28,974 bases of DNA from CAZVXI01 sp964631295 (lineage in GTDB: Bacteria; Planctomycetota; Phycisphaerae; Phycisphaerales; SM1A02): positions 1 through 28,974 of the forward strand of contig CAZVXI010000026.1 of assembly GCA_964631295.1 (NCBI GenBank). Direction: 5' to 3'. Positions 24,383 to 28,974 of this stretch are shown here, in pieces; position 1 is the first letter of the stretch; every line of letters starts with the position of its first letter. The notes under the pieces were generated by a model. That model was not told the DNA's origin and did no database searches. It saw only the letters and a list, made by a program, of their open reading frames with translations. A program made the position numbers and the translations under genes.

Positions 24383-25261
24383 CTGTCGTGGCGCAGGTGT
24401 GTGGGCCGAGTTGGTTGTCATCGTGGCTCGGGCGTCGTCAGACTCCTCCGCCTCACGCAGAATCTCGCCGAGCTCCTCCGGCGTCGCTTCCCCCAGGAGG
24501 AATCGCTGCACACGAGGATTCTCACTTTGGCGAAACTCTTCAGGCGAGCCCTCCATCACCACGCGTCCGCCATGAAGCATCACCAGATGGTCACCCACCT
24601 TGAATGCGCTCGTCAGATCGTGCGTCACGACGATACCCGTGATCGCCAACTCGCGCTTGAGCTTCACGATCAACTCGTTGATCACATCCGCCCGGATGGG
24701 GTCAAGCCCTGTCGTCGGCTCGTCATACAGCACCACTTTCGGTCGCAGCACGATCGCGCGCGCCAGGGCGATGCGCTTTCGCTGCCCACCGGAAAGCTCG
24801 GCTGGCATCATCTGCCGTGTTTCCGTCAGGCCGACCATGCGGAGCACCTCGCGCACACGCTGCAGGCGCTCGGCTGCGGGCATAACGGTGTGTTCCCGCA
24901 GCGGAAACTCGACGTTCTCCTGCACCGTCATCGAATCGAACAGAGCCCCCTGCTGGAAAAGAAACCCGATCTGTCGCCGGATGCGAACCATCTGTGACTC
25001 CGACAACCGATCGATCGGCTCATCCTCGAACCATACCGCACCTTTGTCCGGCCGAAGCAGCCCGATGATGTGCTTGAGCGTCACCGACTTCCCGCATCCA
25101 CTCGGGCCGAGAATGACTGTGGTCTTGCCACGCTGGATGTTCAGTGAGAGCCCGCGCAACACCTCGTTGCGCCCGAATGAGATGTGCAGATCTTCAAGCC
25201 GGATGATCGGTTTCTCCGCCGTTGGGAGGTTGGTCGGGATGGACTCGGCGAGGGATGGCAT
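24380..25261 (-). CDS. mlaF: MlaF-type ABC transporter ATP-binding protein
   Basis: The ATPase of the Mla/Ttg2 lipid transport complex, 293 residues from the ATG at 25261. Motifs: Walker A GPSGCGKS (residues 52-59), Q-loop LFQQGALFDSMTVQENVEFPL (typical of this subfamily), signature LSGGQ (156-160) with RKRIALARA, Walker B VVLYDE (176-181) with PTTGLDPI, and VVTHDLTSAFKVGDH. The family identity follows from the Q-loop wording and from the adjacent MCE gene. A GTG at 25303 would add 14 residues; the ATG agrees better with homolog length and has TACGAT 9 nt upstream. It is divergent from the Nudix gene, with 75 nt between starts. Confidence 0.92.
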   Translation of the reverse strand: MPSLAESIPTNLPTAEKPIIRLEDLHISFGRNEVLRGLSLNIQRGKTTVILGPSGCGKSVTLKHIIGLLRPDKGAVWFEDEPIDRLSESQMVRIRRQIGFLFQQGALFDSMTVQENVEFPLREHTVMPAAERLQRVREVLRMVGLTETRQMMPAELSGGQRKRIALARAIVLRPKVVLYDEPTTGLDPIRADVINELIVKLKRELAITGIVVTHDLTSAFKVGDHLVMLHGGRVVMEGSPEEFRQSENPRVQRFLLGEATPEELGEILREAEESDDARATMTTNSAHTPAPRQ

Positions 25262-25270
25262 GCGGATAAG

Positions 25271-25276
25271 ATCGTA
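25271..25276 (-). promoter_or_regulatory. Candidate -10 element of mlaF
   Basis: TACGAT on the minus strand ends 9 nt before the mlaF ATG. There is no ribosome site at usable distance; the nearest GAGGT lies 19 nt upstream. Confidence 0.35.
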
Positions 25277-25322
25277 TCGAACCTCGCCCCGCCACGCGAC
25301 CAACCGCGCTGCCCGCAGCGAC

Positions 25323-25328
25323 TATTAT
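25323..25328 (+). promoter_or_regulatory. Candidate -10 element of the Nudix gene
   Basis: TATTAT matches TATAAT at five of six positions and ends 8 nt before the ATG at 25337. No Shine-Dalgarno sequence fits in that space. No good -35 box was found. Confidence 0.5.
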
Positions 25329-25336
25329 CTTTCACA

Positions 25337-25885
25337 ATGCCTGATGTGATCGACAGGACAACTGCATTCGCCGGCCGACTGTTCGACGTCGAAACCGTCG
25401 GATGGCAGGCTGATGGCCAGCGGATCGAGCGTGACATCGTTCGCCATCCGGGCGCGGTGCTCATTGTGCCATGCCTCCCGGATGATCAACTTGTGCTGAT
25501 TCGCAATCAACGCGTCGCTGTCGACGACACGCTCTGGGAGTTCCCCGCAGGGACGGCAGAGTCCGGCGAACCCGCCATCGACACCGCACGCCGAGAACTC
25601 ATCGAAGAAACCGGCTACCGCTGCTCCTCCATCGAACCTCTGGGTCGCTTCTATACATCGCCGGGCTTTGCCGATGAACTCATGCATGTTTTCATCGCGA
25701 CCGGTCTTACACATGTCGGCCAGCAACTTGAAGCTCACGAACAGATTGATGTTGAAGTTCGATCCCGTGCCGAGGTGCTCGCAATGATCGCACACGGCAC
25801 CATCGTGGATGGCAAGTCAATCGCAGCCATGCTGATGCTCCAGCAGCACAACCAGCGGCCCAGCAATGGGGGGAACCGACCATGA
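25337..25885 (+). CDS. Nudix hydrolase, ADP-ribose pyrophosphatase-like
   Basis: A 182-residue Nudix enzyme. The complete Nudix box G-x5-E-x7-R-E-L-x-E-E-x-G spans residues 72-94 (GTAESGEPAIDTARRELIEE onward). It is preceded by VLIVPCLPDDQLVLIRNQRV and WEFPAG, and followed by RFYTSPGFADELMHVFIA, the pattern of ADP-ribose and nucleotide-sugar pyrophosphatases. The likely reaction is hydrolysis of ADP-ribose-like compounds, but specificity is not certain. Its stop overlaps the M50 protease start (ATGA), so the two are translationally coupled. No Shine-Dalgarno sequence precedes the ATG. Confidence 0.9.
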   Translation: MPDVIDRTTAFAGRLFDVETVGWQADGQRIERDIVRHPGAVLIVPCLPDDQLVLIRNQRVAVDDTLWEFPAGTAESGEPAIDTARRELIEETGYRCSSIEPLGRFYTSPGFADELMHVFIATGLTHVGQQLEAHEQIDVEVRSRAEVLAMIAHGTIVDGKSIAAMLMLQQHNQRPSNGGNRP

Positions 25886-26997
25886 TGATGATGTGGCGCG
25901 ACGAAGATGATCGCCCCGATGATCCGTTCAAGAACATCGGCAAGCCCGGCGGCGACTGGCACGGCATCCGCCCTCGATTCGACAATCCGATGACGTGGGC
26001 CTTCCGCATCTTCACCGTCGGTGGCATCGATGTCCGCATCCACATCGCGTTCATCCTGTTCGTCATCATCATCCTTGCGCGCCCGATCGCCGGCGTCGCA
26101 GAAGGAAGCACAGAGCCGCTCTCACTTTCCCACGCAGTGATCACGATGGGCGCATTGTTCGTCGTCGTGCTCGTGCATGAGTTCGGCCACTGCCTGGCAT
26201 GTCGATATGTCGGCGGCTCGGCGGATGAGATTCTCATGTGGCCACTCGGTGGGCTCGCCTATTGCCAGCCGGGACATGAGGCGCGCAACCATCTGATCAC
26301 CGTCATTGGCGGGCCGGCAGTAAACGTGCTCATCTGCGCACTCGCGATGCCGTTCCTCGGTATTGCCACCGGTGAGTGGTGGGGCGTGGCGATCCCCAAC
26401 CCGCTCAACATCGGCGCGGGTCTGCACAGCGCAGAGACGATCCCACTGCAGGTGCTCTACCTGCTCAACGCCGTCAGTTTTCTGCTGCTGCTGTTCAACC
26501 TGCTGCCGATTTTTCCATTCGATGGTGGCCGCATTCTTCAGGCGCTGCTCTGGCCTTCGAAAGGCTACACAAACTCGATGCGCTTCGCGACACGCACCGG
26601 ACTCATCGGCGCGATTCTGCTCGGCATCATCGGCGCAGTCATGGCAGACTTCATCCTCCTGGGGATCGCAGTCTTCGGCGGGCTCACGTGTTACATCACG
26701 GCCAAGCAGGTCGAGTTCACCGCGCAATACATCGCTGAGGGCGTCGAGGATTACGCTGGCGGCTATCTCGACGATGATGATGCATGGCGCGATGATGACC
26801 AGACGCCTCGGCCACGAAAACCGACCGCTGCGGAGAGACGACAGGCACGCCGAATCTCGGCTGAAATCGCCGAAGCAGACCAAGCAGAAGCCATCCTTCA
26901 GAAAATCGCCGATCACGGCATGGACTCTCTCACAGCGCGCGAGAAAAAACTGCTCGATCGCGTCAGCGAACGAAAACGCAAGCAGGCCAGCCAATGA
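25882..26997 (+). CDS. M50 family site-2-type intramembrane metalloprotease
   Basis: A 371-residue zinc protease that cuts substrates within the membrane. The HExxH motif is H99-E-F-G-H103 in VVVLVHEFGHCLACRYVGG, followed by GGLAYCQ and GGPAVNVLI; the third ligand is expected at D214 in LLPIFPFDGGRILQALLW. Several transmembrane helices fit, beginning at IHIAFILFVIIILA. A charged cytoplasmic tail follows from ~300. Its last ~40 residues (AEAILQKIADHGMDSLTAREKKLL) resemble the C-terminus of the next gene, a rhomboid protease. The start overlaps the Nudix stop. The N-terminal ~35 residues are Asp/Arg/Met-rich and hydrophilic. Confidence 0.92.
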   Translation: MMMMWRDEDDRPDDPFKNIGKPGGDWHGIRPRFDNPMTWAFRIFTVGGIDVRIHIAFILFVIIILARPIAGVAEGSTEPLSLSHAVITMGALFVVVLVHEFGHCLACRYVGGSADEILMWPLGGLAYCQPGHEARNHLITVIGGPAVNVLICALAMPFLGIATGEWWGVAIPNPLNIGAGLHSAETIPLQVLYLLNAVSFLLLLFNLLPIFPFDGGRILQALLWPSKGYTNSMRFATRTGLIGAILLGIIGAVMADFILLGIAVFGGLTCYITAKQVEFTAQYIAEGVEDYAGGYLDDDDAWRDDDQTPRPRKPTAAERRQARRISAEIAEADQAEAILQKIADHGMDSLTAREKKLLDRVSERKRKQASQ

Positions 26998-27082
26998 GTC
27001 GATGCTCACACACCTGCGTTTCGCGTATTGTGCTCTGATCCCCCGATCCCCGGCCCACGATCCCTGACTTCATTTCTCTGAC

Positions 27083-28288
27083 ATGGGTATTTACGAACGA
27101 GACTATGTCCGCAATCAGCCGCACCCGCGCGGCGGCTTTGGTGGTATGGGCGGCGGCGGGGGAGGCATGCGCTTTGGCATCTCCGCCATGCGCATGTGGT
27201 CCGTCACAACATGGCTGATCGTCATCTGCATCGCCGTCTTCATCGTCGACGGCTTCCTGCCCGGCCGGCTTGTGCAGATGAGCGACCTCATGCTCGTTGA
27301 AGGTGTCGATCAGGCTTCACGCAATCTCAACATCATCGGTTGGGATGCAGCAGCCCGAGACCTGCCGATCGGCGCCGGCGCTGCGCTTGATGTCGTCGAC
27401 CCTTCAACCGGCCAGATGGTCGGCAAGGTTGGCGTGCGCAAAATGAAGCTGCTCGAATCGTTCCTGCACTTCTCCACCGAACGCGGATTCCTCAAGGTCG
27501 AGTTCTGGCGGTTCATCGGCTTTCAGTTCCTGCACTTCAACTTCACACACATCCTGTTCAACATGATCGGCCTGTTCTTCTTCGGACCGATCGTCGAACG
27601 GCACCTCGGCTCCAAACGATACCTCGCGTTCTACCTGCTGTGCGGTATGTGCGGTGCCTTCATGTATCTGCTGCTCAATGTCGGTGCGCTCATTGTTGAT
27701 GCGCTTGCACCCGGCCTCACACTTCCCGTCCTGCTGTTCAGTTCAACATGGACGCCGTTGCTGGGCGCATCGGCCGGCGTGTTCGGCGTGCTCATCGCTG
27801 GCGCATACCTTGTCCCCAATGCGACTGCATTCTTCCTCGTCTTCCCGATGCGGCTCGCCACGCTTGCATATCTGATGGTCGGACTTGCATTTTTCACGCT
27901 CATCACCTCGGGCCACAATGCCGGCGGCGAGGCAGCGCATATCGGCGGGGCAATCGCAGGCTTCTACTTCATCCGTAACCCGCGGCACCTGCACGGCTTC
28001 TTCGACATTCTCGGCCGGGTCGATCCGACGTCGCACCACTACAACAAGGAAGCTGCTGTCCGACGAAAGCAGCGCGGCATGCAGCAGCAGCGGCCCGCTG
28101 CCGCGCCGGCAAACCCAACCCGCCGGCCGCAACCACTCTCCACGCGCCGCAGAGAGAAAAAACAGCCGAAGCGCACAGGCCCCAGCGAAGCGCAGGTCGA
28201 CATCATCCTCGACAAAATCCAGCGTGAAGGCATGCACTCACTCACCGAGCGCGAAAAGAAAATCCTCCGAGACGCCTCATCCGATTGA
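27083..28288 (+). CDS. Rhomboid family intramembrane serine protease with DUF6576-like tail
   Basis: A 401-residue membrane serine protease. The catalytic dyad is S230 in GASAGVFG and H286 in GEAAHIGGAIAGF; FLHFNFTHILFNMIGLFFFGP matches the H..N segment in the helix before. The N-terminus (MGIYERDYVR) precedes a Gly/Met-rich linker and the first helix at ~36-53. A region of ~85 residues between the first helix and FLHFN is a long extracytoplasmic loop. The tail is basic, and the last 33 residues (VDIILDKIQREGMHSLTERE) fit the DUF6576 motif as I recall it, shared with the M50 protein upstream. No Shine-Dalgarno sequence or TANNNT box lies at the start, an exception here. The gap to the M50 gene is 85 nt. 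Confidence 0.92.
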   Translation: MGIYERDYVRNQPHPRGGFGGMGGGGGGMRFGISAMRMWSVTTWLIVICIAVFIVDGFLPGRLVQMSDLMLVEGVDQASRNLNIIGWDAAARDLPIGAGAALDVVDPSTGQMVGKVGVRKMKLLESFLHFSTERGFLKVEFWRFIGFQFLHFNFTHILFNMIGLFFFGPIVERHLGSKRYLAFYLLCGMCGAFMYLLLNVGALIVDALAPGLTLPVLLFSSTWTPLLGASAGVFGVLIAGAYLVPNATAFFLVFPMRLATLAYLMVGLAFFTLITSGHNAGGEAAHIGGAIAGFYFIRNPRHLHGFFDILGRVDPTSHHYNKEAAVRRKQRGMQQQRPAAAPANPTRRPQPLSTRRREKKQPKRTGPSEAQVDIILDKIQREGMHSLTEREKKILRDASSD

Positions 28289-28356
28289 CGCCGAACGAGC
28301 CCACCCGTCCCTCTCTCGCCATCCACGCGCCATCCCCTCACCGTGTCGTGTCTCTC

Positions 28357-28379
28357 TGATCCCTGATCCCTGATCTCCC
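28357..28379 (+). repeat. Tandem TGATCCC repeat
   Basis: TGATCCC occurs twice in direct tandem (28357-28370), then TGATCTCCC. Related units (TGATCCC, CGATCCC, CGATCCCTGA) lie at 27036-27067, so both sides of the rhomboid gene carry the same short motif. Confidence 0.6.
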
Positions 28380-28387
28380 GCTGCGGG

Positions 28388-28618
28388 CAGCGTATTCCGC
28401 GCTGAACCGCTCTGCGGTCGCCGCCGGAATCCCGCGATCGCAGAGAAAATCATATTTTCGCAAAGTCCTTGTCACGTTTTGCGGTTTTCCAGCGCCCTTA
28501 CATGTGGAGGGCGCGGGTGCGTCGCCGCTGAACCTTCTTGCTGATTGAACCCTCCCGGCGGCGCACAGCCCTCCCCATCCCCGGAACTCGGGACATCCGC
28601 GCCCCCGCGGCGTCCCGA
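28388..28618 (+). promoter_or_regulatory. Run of five hairpins with a 9-bp direct repeat upstream of the HTH gene
   Basis: Inverted repeats in order: 28388-28392 with 28400-28404 (5 bp); 28410-28419 with 28436-28445 (10 bp, one wobble); 28492-28498 with 28508-28514 (7 bp); 28517-28527 with 28556-28566 (11 bp, one wobble); and 28588-28594 with 28612-28618 (7 bp), enclosing CCGCG/CGCGG. CGCTGAACC is repeated at 28400-28408 and 28526-28534, with TGAACC again at 28546-28551. This may be a structured leader, an operator array or a junction sequence; the high GC makes some chance pairing likely. Confidence 0.5.
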
Positions 28619-28650
28619 ACGACATATCCGCGCACAGGGAGCCACCACCG

Positions 28651-28944
28651 ATGCCCCGCACGAACAACAACCACAACAACAACAACAATAACCCGCCGCC
28701 ACGCCGCGAGGTCACGCCGGAGATGATCGCGAAACGCCTGGGCCTGTCCGGGCAGCAGGCGGCGGTGGCGATCCAGATGCTCGAGGGCAAGACAGATGGC
28801 GCCATCGCAGCCGCACTCGCAATCGGAGAAACATCCGTCCGCAAGCATCTCACGCGGGCATTTCGCAAGACGAACACCAGTGGCCGCGTTCAACTCACGA
28901 TCAGGTGGTATGAGACGATGCGAGAACTGGAGCGTGAGATATGA
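28651..28944 (+). CDS. Small LuxR-type HTH protein with Asn-rich N-terminus
   Basis: A 97-residue protein consisting almost wholly of a LuxR_C-like helix-turn-helix: LGLSGQQAAVAIQMLEGKTD, AIAAALAIGETSVRKHLTRA, FRKTNTSGRVQL. No receiver or ligand domain is present. Residues 5-14 are nine Asn and one His, encoded by an AAC run, followed by PPPRR. AGGGAG (28636-28641) lies 9 nt before the ATG, supporting this start and hence translation of the Asn run. It may act as a DNA-binding regulator, or as a phage-type HTH adaptor. Its stop overlaps the next ATG (ATGA), so it heads an operon that leaves the window. Confidence 0.82.
   Translation: MPRTNNNHNNNNNNPPPRREVTPEMIAKRLGLSGQQAAVAIQMLEGKTDGAIAAALAIGETSVRKHLTRAFRKTNTSGRVQLTIRWYETMRELEREI
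28663..28692 (+). repeat. AAC trinucleotide run coding for Asn
   Basis: Ten codons of AAC, with one CAC and one AAT, encode residues 5-14 of the HTH protein. Such runs may change length by slippage in whole codons without frameshift. Confidence 0.8.
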
Positions 28945-28974
28945 ACAAGATGAGCCAAAGTGTCGTCAAAATGA
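28941..28974 (+). CDS. Start of a gene cut by the right window edge
   Basis: An ATG at 28941 overlaps the HTH stop codon by 4 nt and is open to the edge (MNKMSQSVVKM). GGAG lies about 8 nt upstream. Too little is present to name it; coupling to the HTH gene suggests a shared role. Confidence 0.5.
   Translation, partial: MNKMSQSVVKM

Larger units (their letters stand above)
28289..28650. other. 362-nt non-coding stretch between rhomboid and HTH genes
   Basis: No open frame with a ribosome site lies here. The left ~70 nt is plain C-rich sequence. Then come a tandem 7-bp repeat (28357-28379) and a dense run of hairpins (28388-28618) that leads to the HTH gene. No clear -35/-10 pair was recognised. 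Confidence 0.6.

Noticed and set aside
26122..27009. 295-codon minus-strand open frame
   Set aside because: Antisense to the M50 protease, whose HExxH and DGG motifs are clear; no motif of its own.
1..28974. tRNA, rRNA, CRISPR arrays, transposases, integrases
   Set aside because: No TPsiC-arm plus acceptor pairing, direct-repeat arrays or recombinase motifs were found on reading.

Overview
The window looks like chromosomal DNA of a planctomycete, most likely class Phycisphaerae. This is inferred from a gene of the Minf_1886 family (which I recall as restricted to Planctomycetes and Verrucomicrobia), a large secreted protein built of Asp/Cys/Asn calcium-type repeats with a C-terminal dockerin-like pair, a rhomboid protease with the DUF6576-type tail, and moderately high GC. 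No rRNA, tRNA, CRISPR array, transposase or integrase was recognised. Most of the window is core gene content; only the extreme right edge looks accessory.

Layout. (1) 1-4404, minus strand: an amidohydrolase, an AAG-type 3-methyladenine DNA glycosylase (4-nt overlap), a Minf_1886 protein, the lipid-transport permease MlaE, and a secreted transglutaminase-like protein cut by the window edge. (2) 4598-9942, plus strand: an OmpA-type lipoprotein with a clear terminator, an 862-residue secreted multidomain protein with a clear terminator, and an AI-2E/PerM family permease. (3) 10079-13633, minus strand: Ffh, a secreted fasciclin protein, and a cobalamin-binding protein with the Wx9EH photoreceptor signature. 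(4) 13763-14436: a 64-residue Cys-containing protein and an unassigned 479-nt stretch. (5) 14437-20137: a repair block, polX and recG on the minus strand, xseA-xseB divergent on the plus strand. (6) 20134-23340: a prepilin peptidase with an unusually long insert, a second OmpA lipoprotein and a DUF89/ARMT1-like protein. (7) 23349-25261, minus: MlaD and MlaF, about 21 kb from the lone mlaE. (8) 25337-28288, plus: Nudix hydrolase, M50 site-2 protease and rhomboid protease; the two intramembrane proteases share a C-terminal motif. (9) 28289-28974: a hairpin-dense leader, a small LuxR-type HTH protein with an Asn-rich N-terminus, and the first codons of an overlapping gene.

The most interesting global signal is in translation starts. 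Genes fall into two classes. Ten have a clear Shine-Dalgarno sequence; these include all five clearly exported proteins. Ten of the other twelve lack one and instead carry a TANNNT hexamer, a plausible -10 box, only 5-9 nt before the start codon. This is the layout expected of leaderless transcripts, and two of the ten motifs are formed partly by the stop codon of the preceding gene.

Functionally, the window supplies envelope lipid transport (MlaE, MlaD, MlaF), envelope anchoring (two OmpA lipoproteins), membrane proteolysis, protein targeting (Ffh, prepilin peptidase) and DNA repair (AAG, PolX, RecG, ExoVII). Everything here is from reading the sequence; no database search was run.
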